Below, piece after piece: positions 28,100 to 39,954 of a stretch of DNA of 64,000 nt. This stretch comes from Betaproteobacteria bacterium (GTDB lineage: Bacteria > Pseudomonadota > Gammaproteobacteria > Burkholderiales > Rhodocyclaceae). Numbering within the stretch: position 1 is the first letter of the stretch; each line of letters starts with the position of its first letter. The translations under genes were made by a program, and so were the position numbers. The notes beneath the pieces were generated by a model. It did not search any database. It was not told the DNA's origin and worked only from the letters and a program-made list of their open reading frames with translations. The stretch covers positions 203,664-267,663 of the forward strand of contig JAHRYW010000004.1 in the NCBI GenBank assembly GCA_020621865.1, given 5' to 3'.

Positions 28100-29575
28100 T
28101 CAGTCGAAGCGCGTATCCAGCCCCTGTTCGGCCAGTTCCGCGGCGCGCAGTACGGCGCGGGCCTTGTTGCGGGTTTCTTCCCATTCCGACTGCGGGTTGG
28201 AATCGGCGACGATGCCGGCCCCGGCCTGGACATGCAGCAGGCCGTCCTTGACGACCCCGGTACGGATGGCGATGGCGATATCCATGTCGCCGTTGAAGCC
28301 CAGATAGCCGACGGCACCGGCGTAAATGCCGCGCTTGACCGGCTCCAGCTCGTCGATGATTTCCATGGCGCGGATCTTCGGCGCGCCGGACACGGTGCCG
28401 GCCGGGAAGGTGGCGCGCAGCACGTCGAGCGCGTCGAGCCCCGGCTGCAGCTTGCCGTCCACGTTGGAGACGATGTGCATCACGTGCGAGTAGCGCTCGA
28501 CGATCATGTTCTCGGTCAGCTTGACCGAACCGACCTGGGCGACGCGGCCGCAGTCGTTGCGGCCGAGGTCGAGCAGTTGCGTATGCTCGGCGCGTTCCTT
28601 CTCGTCGGCCAGCAATTCGGCGGCCAGTGCGGCGTCTTCCTCCGGCGTCGCGCCGCGCTTGCGGGTGCCGGCGATCGGCCGGACGGTGACGACGTCACCT
28701 TCGAGGCGCACCAGGATCTCCGGCGAGGCGCCGACGACGTGGTAGTCCTCGAAGTCGAAATAGAACATGTAGGGCGACGGGTTGAGGCTGCGCAGCGCCC
28801 GGTAGAGCGCCATCGGACTGGCCCCGAACGGCTTGCTCATCCGTTGCGACAGCACGACCTGCATGATGTCGCCTTCGGTAATGTAGTCCTTGGCCTTGAG
28901 TACGGCCGCCTTGAAGGCTTCCTCGCCGAAATTGGAAACGGCCGGCGCCGAGGCGCAAGGCTGCTCGGCCGGGATGCTGGCCGGCTGGCGCAGCTTGGCG
29001 AGCAGTTCCTTCAGGCGCGCGCGGGCCTTCTGGTAGGCGCCGGGGAACCCCGGTTCGGCGAAGACAACCAGGGTCAGCTTGCCGGACAGGTTATCGACGA
29101 CGGCGATTTCCTCGGAGAGCAGCAGGCCGATGTCCGGCGTGCCGATCGGGTCCGGCTTGTTGGCGGCGGCCAGCTTGCTCTCGACGTAGCGGATGGTGTC
29201 GTAGCCGAAGCAGCCGACCAGGCCGCCGCAGAAGCGCGGCAGGCCGGAACTGGGCGGCGCCTTGAAGCGGGTCATGAACTCGTCGATGAAGTCGAGCGGG
29301 TTGATGTCGTCGCGGCGTTCGGCAACGCGATGGCCGGAAAGAACCAGCACCTGGCGGCCATTGACCACGACGCGGGTCTGGGCGCCGAGGCCGATGATCG
29401 AGTAGCGGCCGAAACGCTCGCCACCCTGTACCGATTCGAGCAGGTAGGTGAACGGCCCGTTGGCCAGCTTCAGGTAGATGGAGAGCGGCGTGTCGAGGTC
29501 GGCAAACGTTTCCAGCGTGACGGGAATACGGTTGTAGCCTTGCGCGGCAAGCGCGTTGAATTCGGTTTCAGTCAT
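28100..29575 (-). CDS. trpE: Anthranilate synthase component I
   Basis: Converts chorismate to anthranilate using ammonia from TrpG; normally inhibited by tryptophan. The 491-residue protein has the N-terminal regulatory part with the LLES(V) Trp-binding motif ([19 protein letters not shown] near residue 45). The chorismate-binding domain includes [14 protein letters not shown] near 315, the [10 protein letters not shown] metal/chorismate block near 350 and the [24 protein letters not shown] block near 390, followed by [20 protein letters not shown]. It is the end of the rpe-gph-trpL-trpE transcript. A Trp-rich leader peptide lies 69 nt upstream. The other trp genes of the pathway's first steps are 23 kb away. 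Confidence 0.97.
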   Translation of the reverse strand: MTETEFNALAAQGYNRIPVTLETFADLDTPLSIYLKLANGPFTYLLESVQGGERFGRYSIIGLGAQTRVVVNGRQVLVLSGHRVAERRDDINPLDFIDEFMTRFKAPPSSGLPRFCGGLVGCFGYDTIRYVESKLAAANKPDPIGTPDIGLLLSEEIAVVDNLSGKLTLVVFAEPGFPGAYQKARARLKELLAKLRQPASIPAEQPCASAPAVSNFGEEAFKAAVLKAKDYITEGDIMQVVLSQRMSKPFGASPMALYRALRSLNPSPYMFYFDFEDYHVVGASPEILVRLEGDVVTVRPIAGTRKRGATPEEDAALAAELLADEKERAEHTQLLDLGRNDCGRVAQVGSVKLTENMIVERYSHVMHIVSNVDGKLQPGLDALDVLRATFPAGTVSGAPKIRAMEIIDELEPVKRGIYAGAVGYLGFNGDMDIAIAIRTGVVKDGLLHVQAGAGIVADSNPQSEWEETRNKARAVLRAAELAEQGLDTRFD

Positions 29576-29644
29576 GGGGAAGCCTCGGAAATGACAGGGT
29601 GCTGCGATCTAGTGCGGGGCGCCGGACGGGCGCGCGAAAGGGAA

Positions 29645-29701
29645 TCAGCGGCGCCAGAGACGCCAACCGTGCCATTCGTGCCAGAGTCGCAGAGGGGTCA
29701 T
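29645..29701 (-). CDS. trpL: Tryptophan-rich leader peptide of trpE (trpL)
   Basis: An 18-codon ORF, MTPLRLWHEWHGWRLWRR, with Trp at positions 7, 10, 13 and 16. Its ATG overlaps the gph stop codon as ATGA, and its stop lies 69 nt before the trpE ATG. Four of 18 residues being Trp, together with its position, are diagnostic of a trp attenuation leader. There is no separate Shine-Dalgarno, so translation probably depends on ribosomes finishing gph. No terminator with a T-run was found between it and trpE. Control may therefore work by rho or by masking the weak GAGG site of trpE rather than by a classic intrinsic terminator. It is too short to appear in usual gene calls. Confidence 0.85.
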   Translation of the reverse strand: MTPLRLWHEWHGWRLWRR

Positions 29702-30378
29702 TTGTGCGGGAGGTCTTTGAAAGTAAGGGCTTGCCGGTAGGCGGCAAGCAGATCGGATACTAGCGCATCGCAATCGACACTGTCCACCGGCTTGCCCTCG
29801 TTGTAGCCGTAGGGCACGCAGAAGGCCGGCGAACCGGCGGCGCGGGCCGCCAGGATGTCGTTTTCCGAGTCGCCGACGTGCAGGTTGCGATCCGGCCGCA
29901 CGCCGAACAGCCGGCAGGCGTGGAGGATAGGTTCCGGATGCGGCTTCTTGTGCGCCGTCGTATCGCCGGAAACGATCACGTCGAAATAGTCGGTCATGCC
30001 CATCCGGTCGAGCAGCGCCTCGGTGAACATGCCCGGCTTGTTGGTGACGACGCCCATCTTCAGGCCGTGGGCTTTCCAGGCATCGAGCCCTTCAAGCACG
30101 CCCGGATAAATCTGGGCAAATTTGCCATTGACCGTAGCATAGTGACGCTTGAACGACTCGATGGCCGCCTGCAACTGCTCGGCGCTCGGCGCCTGCTCGT
30201 GGGTCAGGCAACGCTCGACCAGCACCGCCATGCCCTTGCCGACGAAGCTGTGCACCTCGGCCTGGGAACGCGGCGGGGCGCCGATTTCGTCGAGCATCAG
30301 CCGGCAGCCCTCGGCGAGGTCGGCGATGGTGTCGAGCAGCGTGCCGTCGAGATCGAAGGTGACCGACTGGAATTGCAT
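29698..30378 (-). CDS. gph: Phosphoglycolate phosphatase
   Basis: A 226-residue HAD-superfamily phosphatase that removes 2-phosphoglycolate. Motif I is FDLDGTLLDT at residue 8, motif II is VVTNKP near 110, motif III Lys is in HKKPHPEP near 145 and motif IV is HVGDSENDI near 168. The cap domain between residues 18 and 85 contains HYATVNGKFAQIYPG, encoded by a dispersed-element copy. It is located between rpe and trpE, the common betaproteobacterial order. Its stop overlaps the trpL start. Confidence 0.95.
   Translation of the reverse strand: MQFQSVTFDLDGTLLDTIADLAEGCRLMLDEIGAPPRSQAEVHSFVGKGMAVLVERCLTHEQAPSAEQLQAAIESFKRHYATVNGKFAQIYPGVLEGLDAWKAHGLKMGVVTNKPGMFTEALLDRMGMTDYFDVIVSGDTTAHKKPHPEPILHACRLFGVRPDRNLHVGDSENDILAARAAGSPAFCVPYGYNEGKPVDSVDCDALVSDLLAAYRQALTFKDLPHK
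30106..30141 (-). repeat. Dispersed ATGCTACGGTC element, copy 6 (inside gph)
   Basis: Exact core on the minus strand followed by AATGGCAAATTTGCCCAGAT; the distal AT block is degraded. Sense to gph, read Ala-Thr-Val. The surrounding protein has normal family length, so nothing was inserted. Confidence 0.8.
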
Positions 30379-30380
30379 GT

Positions 30381-31082
30381 TCAGACCTTGGCCAGTTCGC
30401 TACGCAGGGCGCCGATAATCGAGTCGTAGCGATGCGGGTCGCTGTCCTTCCCTGCTCCATAAACAGCCGAGCCGGCAACGAAGGCATCGACGCCGGCGCG
30501 GGCGATGTCGGCGATGTTGGCGGTATTCACGCCGCCGTCGATCTCCAGTCGGATGCGCCGGCCAGTTTCGCGTTCGTAGGCGTCGAGCTTGGCCCTGGCC
30601 TGGCGGGCCTTAGCCAGCGTGCCGGGGATGAATTTCTGGCCGCCGAAGCCGGGGTTGACGCTCATCAGCAGCACGACGTCGATCTTGTCGAGCACGTAGT
30701 CCATGTAGGCTAGCGGTGTCGCCGGGTTGAAGACCAGGCCGCCCTGGCAGCCGCCATCGCGGATCAGCGACAGGCTGCGGTCGACGTGTTCCGAGGCTTC
30801 CGGGTGGAAGGTGATGATGTTGGCGCCGGCCTTGATGAAGTCGGGGATGATCCGGTCGACCGGCTTGACCATCAGGTGCACGTCGATCGGGGCGCTGGTG
30901 CACGGCCGGATCGCTTCGCAAACCAGTGGGCCAATGGTCAGGTTGGGAACATAATGGTTGTCCATCACGTCGAAGTGAATCCAGTCGGCCCCCGAGGCGA
31001 TGACGTTGGCCACTTCTTCGCCCAGCTTGGCGAAGTTGGCGGACAGAATGCTCGGTGCAATGACGTAATCTTTGGCTGACAT
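30381..31082 (-). CDS. rpe: Ribulose-phosphate 3-epimerase
   Basis: Interconverts ribulose-5-phosphate and xylulose-5-phosphate. A 233-residue TIM barrel with [14 protein letters not shown] at the start, the metal ligands in [14 protein letters not shown] and [18 protein letters not shown] near 145 and EIDGGVN near 180. The start at 31082 was chosen for the family N-terminus; a much longer upstream frame is an antisense shadow of the methyltransferase. It heads rpe-gph-trpL-trpE and diverges from apaG with only 36 bp between starts. Confidence 0.97.
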   Translation of the reverse strand: MSAKDYVIAPSILSANFAKLGEEVANVIASGADWIHFDVMDNHYVPNLTIGPLVCEAIRPCTSAPIDVHLMVKPVDRIIPDFIKAGANIITFHPEASEHVDRSLSLIRDGGCQGGLVFNPATPLAYMDYVLDKIDVVLLMSVNPGFGGQKFIPGTLAKARQARAKLDAYERETGRRIRLEIDGGVNTANIADIARAGVDAFVAGSAVYGAGKDSDPHRYDSIIGALRSELAKV

Positions 31083-31118
31083 GATGCTTCCCTGAACTAG
31101 AACAGACGAAATTATCCC

Positions 31119-31502
31119 ATGCCCGACGACAACAAGTACCGAATCGAAATCCAGCCGATGCCGCAGTTCATTCCGGACCAGTCCGACCCGGAGAACGACC
31201 GCTACGTGTTCGCCTACACGATCACCATCAAGAACGTCGGCAGCGTGCCTGCCCAGCTGGTCTCGCGCCACTGGATCATCACCGACGCCAACAACGAGGT
31301 CCAGGAAGTGCGCGGCATCGGCGTCGTCGGCAAGCAGCCGCTGCTGCAGCCGGGCGAGAGTTTCCAGTACACCAGCGGATCGGCACTGACGACGCAGATT
31401 GGCACGATGAAGGGCAGCTACCAGATGGTGGCCGAGGACGGCACGCATTTCGAGGCTGAAATCCCGGAATTCGTGCTGGCCAGCCCGCACGCGCTGCATT
31501 GA
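31119..31502 (+). CDS. apaG: ApaG domain protein
   Basis: A 127-residue ApaG protein, a single fibronectin-III-like beta sandwich. The family pattern is clear: [24 protein letters not shown], then [25 protein letters not shown], then GSYQM. In enterobacteria it is linked to cobalt and magnesium tolerance; the biochemical role is unsettled. It ends 3 nt before the next gene's TTG start. Confidence 0.95.
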   Translation: MPDDNKYRIEIQPMPQFIPDQSDPENDRYVFAYTITIKNVGSVPAQLVSRHWIITDANNEVQEVRGIGVVGKQPLLQPGESFQYTSGSALTTQIGTMKGSYQMVAEDGTHFEAEIPEFVLASPHALH

Positions 31503-31505
31503 ACC

Positions 31506-32099
31506 TTGGGCCTCAGGCATAGCTACACGCTGATCGCGCCGTTCTACGACGCGGCGATCGCCCGGGCCACCGAGGCCGCCCGGGCGCGTAGCCTGGCTGC
31601 ACTGCCGGCTGAAGCGGGTCATGTGCTGCTGGCCGGTGTCGGCACCGGACTCGACCGGCCCCACCTGCCGCCGCAGCACCGCTATGTCGGCCTCGACCTG
31701 ACCCACGCCATGCTGCGCCGCGCTTTGCCGCGGGCCGGACGGGTCGATTTCACACCAGTCCAGGGTGACGCGCAACGCCTGCCGTTTACCGACGCCGCTT
31801 TCGACAGCGCCGTGCTGCACCTGATCCTCGCCGTCGTCCCCGAACCGGCCCACTGTTTTGCGGAAATTGCCCGGGTCGTCAAACCCGGCGGGCAAGTCAT
31901 CGTGTTCGACAAGTTCCTGCGTCGCGGCCAGCCGGCGCTGCTGCGGCGGATGATCAACCCGCTGGTGCGCCGAGTGGCGACGCGGCTCGACGTTGTCTTC
32001 GAGGATTTGCTGCCAGTTGCGCCCGGACTGGCGCTGGAGCACGACCAGCCGGCGCTAGTCGGCGGCTGGTTCCGGCTGATCCGACTCAGGAAGCTCTGA
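31506..32099 (+). CDS. Class I SAM-dependent methyltransferase
   Basis: A 197-residue methyltransferase. Motif I is [11 protein letters not shown] near residue 40, the acidic loop is [11 protein letters not shown] near 60, [20 protein letters not shown] is motif II/III near 88-107, and [16 protein letters not shown] is the post-III segment. The overall form resembles phospholipid or quinone methyltransferases of the UbiE/PmtA group, but the substrate is not evident. A TTG start right after apaG is used because no ATG or GTG lies before the conserved YDAAIA region. Its last 45 nt overlap the 3' end of the opposite-strand gene. Confidence 0.72.
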   Translation: MGLRHSYTLIAPFYDAAIARATEAARARSLAALPAEAGHVLLAGVGTGLDRPHLPPQHRYVGLDLTHAMLRRALPRAGRVDFTPVQGDAQRLPFTDAAFDSAVLHLILAVVPEPAHCFAEIARVVKPGGQVIVFDKFLRRGQPALLRRMINPLVRRVATRLDVVFEDLLPVAPGLALEHDQPALVGGWFRLIRLRKL

Positions 32100-33170
32100 C
32101 GGCTGCGCCTGCTCATCGTGGCCGAGCGCGTCGGCGATCCAGGCCTGCATCAGGGTCCAGGTCACGGCCAGAACGACCGGGCCGACGAAGATGCCGATCA
32201 GGCCGAAACTCAGCATGCCGCCGATGACGCCGGCGAAGATCAGCAGCAGCGGCAGGTCGGCGCCGCGCTTGATCAGCATCGGGCGCAGAAAATTATCCAG
32301 GCTGCCGACGATCAGGCTCCAGACCAGCAAGGCGGTGGCCCAGCCGGTGTCACCCATCCAATACATCCAGCCGACGGCCGGCAACAGGATCAGCATCGGC
32401 CCGATCTGGGCAATGCACAGCATCAGCATGACCGCCGACAGCAAGGCTGCGAACGGAACACCGGTCACGGCCAGGCCGATACCGCCGAGTACTGTCTGGA
32501 CGATGGCGGTGACGCCGACGCCGAGCGCCACGCCGCGGATCGCCTGGCCGGCCAGGATGATCGAATTCTCGCCGCGCTCGCCAGCCAGCCGGCGCCCGAA
32601 GCGGCGGACCAGCCGGGCGCCGTCTTCGCCGCCAGCGTAGAGAATGGCGGCGATGGTGACGACCAACAGAAACTGGATCAGCATGCCGCCGAAGCCGCCA
32701 ATCTGAGCGAGCACCCACTTACCGGTATCGGCCGCATAGGGCGTCACCTTGGCGACAATACCGGTCGTTCCACCGGCGGCCAGCTGGGTCCAGCCGGCAC
32801 TCAGTTTTTCGCCGACTAAGGGCAGCGTTTTGACCCAATCCGGCGGCGGCGGCAAGCCATCGGCCGCCAGCGACTGAAAAGCTACGGTGACCTGCCCGGA
32901 ATGCTCAAAAATGGTATCGATGGCCAGCCACAGCGGCAGCACCAGCAGTAGCAGCAGGGCCAGCGTCATGATCGCCACCGCCGGACTGCGGCGATGGCCG
33001 AGCCGCGCTTCCAGCGAGATGAACAGCGGCCAGGTGGCGACGACGATCATCGCCGCCCAGACGCCGGCCGCCAGGAAGGGCCGCAACACCCACAAACTCA
33101 GGCCGATCAGCCCGAGGATGCAGAGGATGGCCAGCGTATTGCGGGCCAGGTCACGGCGGATGTCGGTCAC
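32055..33170 (-). CDS. AI-2E family (PF01594, YdiK-like) membrane protein
   Basis: A 371-residue inner-membrane protein with about eight helices in the pattern of the AI-2E/PerM family: a pair of N-terminal helices, an amphipathic domain around 90-170, then five helices. The conserved C-terminal block includes NFLRPMLIKRGADLPLLLIFAGVIGGMLSFGLIGIFVGPVVLA, the family fingerprint. The start is GTG. Members range from autoinducer-2 exporters to sodium/proton antiporters; function is not predictable here. It is 28 nt downstream of argJ on the same strand. Confidence 0.88.
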   Translation of the reverse strand: MTDIRRDLARNTLAILCILGLIGLSLWVLRPFLAAGVWAAMIVVATWPLFISLEARLGHRRSPAVAIMTLALLLLLVLPLWLAIDTIFEHSGQVTVAFQSLAADGLPPPPDWVKTLPLVGEKLSAGWTQLAAGGTTGIVAKVTPYAADTGKWVLAQIGGFGGMLIQFLLVVTIAAILYAGGEDGARLVRRFGRRLAGERGENSIILAGQAIRGVALGVGVTAIVQTVLGGIGLAVTGVPFAALLSAVMLMLCIAQIGPMLILLPAVGWMYWMGDTGWATALLVWSLIVGSLDNFLRPMLIKRGADLPLLLIFAGVIGGMLSFGLIGIFVGPVVLAVTWTLMQAWIADALGHDEQAQPSELPESDQPEPAAD

Positions 33171-33198
33171 GGCTCGCTTCCGTTCGGCTCCGGGTTGA

Positions 33199-34425
33199 TC
33201 AGCTGCGGTAATCCGCGTTGATCTTCACGTAGTCGTAGGAGAAATCGCAGGTGTAGACATTGGCTTTTGCTGCACCGCGACCCAGATCGACGCGGACGGT
33301 GATTTCGGCCTGGGCCATCACGCGGGCGCCGTCCTCTTCCTTGTAGGCTGCCGCCCGGCCGCCGTTTTCGGCGACCAGCACATCGTCCAGCCAGACCTTG
33401 ACGCCATCGACATCGAGGTCGCCGATGCCGGCGTAGCCGATGGCGGCCAGGATGCGGCCGAGGTTGGGGTCGGAGGCAAAAAAGGCGGTCTTGACCAGCG
33501 GCGAGTGGCCGATGGCGTAGCCGACCTTGCGGCACTCTTCGGCATCCTTGCCGCCTTCGACGGCAACGGTGATGAACTTGGTCGCGCCTTCGCCGTCACG
33601 GACGATGGCCTGGGCCAGTTCGACGGCGACAGCGATCATCGCCGCCTTGACTTCGGCCCAGCCGGCATCGTTTTCATCGGCAATCGTCACGCCAGACTGG
33701 CCGGAGGCGATCATCACGAAGGAGTCGTTGGTCGAGGTGTCGCCGTCGACGGTGATGCAGTTGAACGAGGCGTCAGCGGCTTCCTTGACCAGCTGGTCGA
33801 GCAGCGGCTGGGCAATGCCGGCGTCGGTGGCGACGAAACCGAGCATGGTCGCCATGTTCGGCTTGATCATGCCGGCGCCCTTGGAAATTCCGGAAATGGT
33901 CACTTTTTTGCCATTGACCGTAGCATTCCGCGACGCCGCCTTGGCAATGGTGTCGGTGGTCATGATGGCGTGCGCGGCGGCATGCCAGTTGTCGGCATCC
34001 AGATTGGCCTTGGCGGCCGGCAGCCCGGCAACCAGACGTTCGACTGGCAGCGGCTCGAGGATGACGCCGGTCGAGAACGGCAGCACCTGGTCGGCGCCGA
34101 TGCCAAGCAGTTCGCCGACCGCATCGCAGGTCGCCTGTGCCGCCAGACGGCCCGGCTCGCCGGTACCGGCATTGGCGATGCCGGTATTGATGACCAGGGC
34201 ACGGATGCCCTTGCCGGCCGCCAGATGGTTGCGGCACAGCTGCACCGGCGCGGCGCAGAAGCGGTTCTGCGTGAACACGCCGGCCACCGTGCAACCGGCG
34301 TCGAGCGCGACCAGGGTCAGGTCGCGGCGGTTCTTCTTGCGGATTTCGGCTTCGGCGACACCGAGACGGACGCCGGCGACCGGAAAGAGTTGATCGGCAG
34401 CGGGCGTGGCGTAATTGACAGGCAT
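33199..34425 (-). CDS. argJ: Bifunctional ornithine acetyltransferase / N-acetylglutamate synthase
   Basis: Transfers acetyl from N-acetylornithine to glutamate and can also use acetyl-CoA, making the arginine acetyl cycle self-sustaining. A 408-residue precursor that cleaves itself before the Thr in [10 protein letters not shown] near residue 190 to give two chains. [10 protein letters not shown] precedes it and [10 protein letters not shown] follows. The [11 protein letters not shown] stretch just before the cleavage region is encoded by a dispersed-element copy. The full length and ends ([16 protein letters not shown]) are normal. Confidence 0.96.
   Translation of the reverse strand: MPVNYATPAADQLFPVAGVRLGVAEAEIRKKNRRDLTLVALDAGCTVAGVFTQNRFCAAPVQLCRNHLAAGKGIRALVINTGIANAGTGEPGRLAAQATCDAVGELLGIGADQVLPFSTGVILEPLPVERLVAGLPAAKANLDADNWHAAAHAIMTTDTIAKAASRNATVNGKKVTISGISKGAGMIKPNMATMLGFVATDAGIAQPLLDQLVKEAADASFNCITVDGDTSTNDSFVMIASGQSGVTIADENDAGWAEVKAAMIAVAVELAQAIVRDGEGATKFITVAVEGGKDAEECRKVGYAIGHSPLVKTAFFASDPNLGRILAAIGYAGIGDLDVDGVKVWLDDVLVAENGGRAAAYKEEDGARVMAQAEITVRVDLGRGAAKANVYTCDFSYDYVKINADYRS
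33894..33927 (-). repeat. Dispersed ATGCTACGGTC element, copy 7 (inside argJ)
   Basis: Exact core on the minus strand then AATGGCAAAAAAGTGACCATTTCC. Sense to argJ, read Asn-Ala-Thr-Val. Only the core and first AT block are well kept. Confidence 0.8.
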
Positions 34426-34478
34426 TCGTTGAACTCCAAAAGCATCAAGGCACCGCCTTGGGTGCCTTGGGGATCAGA

Positions 34479-37193
<2,715 letters not shown>

Positions 37194-37305
37194 CGCGATG
37201 GAATTGGTGTGTGCAGCAGGGTTTGCGCAGTGCGGCAAAACGACGATTCTAACACGCCCCCATGACCCGATGATGACGACCTAAATCAAGGCATTCGGCG
37301 AGCCA

Positions 37306-38229
37306 TCAGCGATGTTTGACCAGCGCAAATTCCTCGCCCCGCTTGAGAAACTGTGCCGGATTCTGGGCCACGCCCAACATGCGCACCTCGAAATGCAGGT
37401 GCGGCCCGGTGGACCGGCCGGTCGTACCGACCGCCCCCAGCCGCTCACCGCGTTTGACCAGCGTCCCGGGTTTGACATCCATGACGGACAAATGGGCATA
37501 GCGCGAAGTCAGGCCATCGCCGTGATCGACGTCGATCAGATTGCCGTATTCCGGGTGATAGCTGGCAGAGAGCACCACGCCGTCGGCAGCAACCACGACC
37601 GGGGTGCCGATTTCAGCGGAGAAATCCAGGCCCTCGTGCATGGCGCGCACGCCGGCGACCGGATCGGCCCGGTGGCCAAAAACCGACCCCAGGGTGGCGT
37701 TCTTGACTGGCAAGGTGGTGGGCAACAGACGATCCTTGACGCGCTTCTCGAGCAGTTTGAATTCAAGAAAGCCGAAATCGTCGGTTCGCCGCTCGACCTC
37801 GCTGGCCAGGCGATCGATTTCCGCCTGCAACTCGACCGGCGACAGCAGCGGGATGAAAGGCCCGCCCTGCCCCGGCTTGCCGGGAACGGCAACGGCTTCC
37901 GACTCGCGCTTGATCCCGGCCAGCCCGGAAACCCGGTCGCCCATGGCGTCCAATTGCAGCACGCGGGCCTGCAGCTCGCCCAGACGCGTGGCCATCAGTT
38001 GCAGGTTGTTGTCCAGGTAATCGCGGGTCTTCCGGGTTTCCTGCAATTGAAGGGAAACCAGCAGATCCTCGATCAGCGGCAGGCGCAGATGTACGGACAG
38101 CCAGGAAAACAGGGCGGACGTCGAGAAAACCAGCGCCAGGAAGACGAGCAGCGCCGCAACCAGATGCCGAGGCATAATGGTGATTGTGCGCGCCGCCTTC
38201 AGATGGCGCGAAACCAGAATAATCTGCAC
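37306..38229 (-). CDS. M23-family periplasmic metallopeptidase with coiled coil
   Basis: A 307-residue membrane-anchored peptidase acting on peptidoglycan or as an amidase activator. A GTG start 5 nt after TAGGAGG is chosen. A single TM helix near residue 25-45 is followed by a coiled coil (about 60-190) and the LytM domain. The zinc motifs are present: HEGLDFS (H-x3-D) near 202 and HLHFEVR (HxH) near 283, so it should be active rather than a degenerate EnvC/NlpD-type domain. It is divergent from dciA with only 10 nt between start codons. Confidence 0.88.
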   Translation of the reverse strand: MQIILVSRHLKAARTITIMPRHLVAALLVFLALVFSTSALFSWLSVHLRLPLIEDLLVSLQLQETRKTRDYLDNNLQLMATRLGELQARVLQLDAMGDRVSGLAGIKRESEAVAVPGKPGQGGPFIPLLSPVELQAEIDRLASEVERRTDDFGFLEFKLLEKRVKDRLLPTTLPVKNATLGSVFGHRADPVAGVRAMHEGLDFSAEIGTPVVVAADGVVLSASYHPEYGNLIDVDHGDGLTSRYAHLSVMDVKPGTLVKRGERLGAVGTTGRSTGPHLHFEVRMLGVAQNPAQFLKRGEEFALVKHR

Positions 38230-38239
38230 GGAACCTCCT

Positions 38240-38674
38240 ATGTACAAAGGGCCTGAGCAATACCTCGACAGCGATGCCGCCGCGGGCCGCATCATGGCCC
38301 ACGCTCGCCTGTTGCTCAAACTCTCCCGTCGCTTCGAAGCGGTCGCCCCGATCGGGCTGCGCCACTCCGCACACGTTGCGAATTACAAGTCGGGGAAAAT
38401 CGTTATCCACGCCGATAACGGCGCGGTCGCCGCCAAGATTCGCCAGTTGAGTCAGCGTTTGAGCGACGAGTTATCGAAAGGAGGGACGGAGTGTAGCGGC
38501 ATCGAAGTAAAAGTTCAACCCCGCCAAATTCCTTCCCAATCAACGACTTCAACTCAGAAGCCATTGTCCGACAAGGCCATTGGAATGCTGCGCTCGACGT
38601 CGGAAAAGCTGCCCAAAGGGTCGCTGAAGGAAGCCCTGGAACGCCTGCTGGCGCGGGCCGCTAAAGCGGAATGA
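38240..38674 (+). CDS. dciA: DciA-like DUF721 protein (replicative helicase loader)
   Basis: A 144-residue DUF721-family protein. The N-terminal KH-like region has LLKLSRRFEAVAPIGLRHSAHVANYKSGKIVIHADNGAVAAKIRQL, the DciA fingerprint; the C-terminal part is disordered and basic. Family members load DnaB in bacteria lacking DnaC. The ATG at 38240 is used; upstream frame is antisense to the peptidase start. Its position between secA/M23 and lpxC matches other betaproteobacteria. It ends overlapping the convergent small membrane protein by 14 nt. Confidence 0.82.
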   Translation: MYKGPEQYLDSDAAAGRIMAHARLLLKLSRRFEAVAPIGLRHSAHVANYKSGKIVIHADNGAVAAKIRQLSQRLSDELSKGGTECSGIEVKVQPRQIPSQSTTSTQKPLSDKAIGMLRSTSEKLPKGSLKEALERLLARAAKAE

Positions 38675-38849
38675 TCGCCAGGCGCTCGATGAACATCAGC
38701 GCGAAAACAATCAGCGCGAAGACGATGCCGTATTTGAACAGACGTCCGCTCAGAGCGAGGTAACTGCGGTTGCCGGTCAGCGCATAGACGACCAGCCCGA
38801 CGCCGATGGCGACGACCAGGATGGCTGCCAGAAGACGCAGCAGCCACAT
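38661..38849 (-). CDS. Small two-helix membrane protein, unknown function
   Basis: A 62-residue protein with two hydrophobic helices (about 4-26 and 38-60) joined by a short polar loop (TGNRSYLALSGRLFKYG). It has no cysteine or catalytic motif. It is convergent with dciA and lies about 100 nt downstream of lpxC on the same strand, so it may be read through from lpxC. It looks like a conserved hypothetical of the group. I cannot assign a function. Confidence 0.65.
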   Translation of the reverse strand: MWLLRLLAAILVVAIGVGLVVYALTGNRSYLALSGRLFKYGIVFALIVFALMFIERLAIIPL

Positions 38850-38956
38850 CGCGCTATTCCTTGGTCGGCGCGCTCAGGCCGCGAAGACGAGCCGCAGACA
38901 GTGCTTTAGCACGGCAAGGCGACGTCGACAAAGGCATGAGGACGCTGGGCAAGGAA

Positions 38957-39871
38957 TCAAGCCGCCTGTTCGAGCCAGCGGGTAACGCCGCTGGGTGCGT
39001 TTGCCGCGTCCTCGAAGGTAGCGATTTCCCAAGACTCGCGCTGTTCGAGCAGGGCGCGGGCAAGCATGTTGTTCAGCGCGTGGCCGCCCTTGTGCGACGA
39101 ATAGGCGGCGAGCAGCGGGTGGCCGAGCAGATAGAGGTCGCCAACCGCGTCGAGGATCTTGTGTTTGACGAACTCGTCGCCGTAGCGCAGGCCATCCTGG
39201 TTCAGGACGCGGAACTCGTCGAGGACGATGGCGTTTTCCAGACCGCCGCCCAGGGCCAGGCCGTTTTCGCGCAGGTATTCGACTTCCTGCATGAAGCCGA
39301 AGGTGCGGGCGCGGGCGACCTCGCGGACATAGGACTGTTCGGCAAAATCGATTTCAGCTTTCTGGGCCGACTTGTCGATGGCCGGATGGTTGAAGACGAT
39401 GGAGAAAGCCAGACGATAACCGTCGTAAGGCTCGAAGCGCGCCCACTTATCGCCGTCGCGGACTTCGATCGGCTTGGTGACGCGGATGAATTTTTTGGCG
39501 GCGTTCTGTTCCTCAATCCCGGCAGACTGGATCAGGAAGACAAACGGGGCAGCTGAACCGTCGAGGATGGGCACTTCCGGTGCGTCCAGATCGACCCAGG
39601 CGTTATCGATACCGAGGCCGGCCAGCGCGGACATCAGGTGTTCGATGGTGCCAACCTTGACTCCGTCCTTTTCGAGACAGGAGCACATGCGCGTATCGCC
39701 GACCATCAAAGCCTGGGCGGGAATATCCACCGGCTCGGGCAGGTCGACGCGACGGAAGACGATGCCGGTATCCGGAGCGGCCGGGCGCAGGGTCATGTTG
39801 ACCTTGACGCCACCGTGCAGGCCGACGCCGGAGGCGCGGATGACGGTCTTCAACGTGCGTTGCTTGAGCAT
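38957..39871 (-). CDS. lpxC: UDP-3-O-acyl-N-acetylglucosamine deacetylase
   Basis: The committed, zinc-dependent step of lipid A synthesis. A 304-residue protein. Zinc ligands are His in TIEHLMSAL near residue 78 and His/Asp in [10 protein letters not shown] near 238-242. The general base Glu is in the preceding EHL segment, and the catalytic His is in [10 protein letters not shown] near 265. ILDGSAAPF and ARTFGF are further diagnostic blocks. The ATG at 39871 gives the canonical MLKQRTLK start; codons upstream run into the ftsZ-lpxC spacer. It is the usual gene after ftsZ. Confidence 0.97.
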   Translation of the reverse strand: MLKQRTLKTVIRASGVGLHGGVKVNMTLRPAAPDTGIVFRRVDLPEPVDIPAQALMVGDTRMCSCLEKDGVKVGTIEHLMSALAGLGIDNAWVDLDAPEVPILDGSAAPFVFLIQSAGIEEQNAAKKFIRVTKPIEVRDGDKWARFEPYDGYRLAFSIVFNHPAIDKSAQKAEIDFAEQSYVREVARARTFGFMQEVEYLRENGLALGGGLENAIVLDEFRVLNQDGLRYGDEFVKHKILDAVGDLYLLGHPLLAAYSSHKGGHALNNMLARALLEQRESWEIATFEDAANAPSGVTRWLEQAA

Positions 39872-39954
39872 GCTAAGTGTTTGAATGATTGGGGAAGGCA
39901 GCGGATTGTAACACAAGCCGCCGCCACCCTTTTTCAGAGAGAGTTTTTGTCACA

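Noticed and set aside
32882..32918. AGCTACGGTGACC followed by an A-run, resembling the dispersed element
   Set aside because: The core differs at the key final C and at the 5' end, and the downstream AT pattern is not kept; at best a decayed copy.
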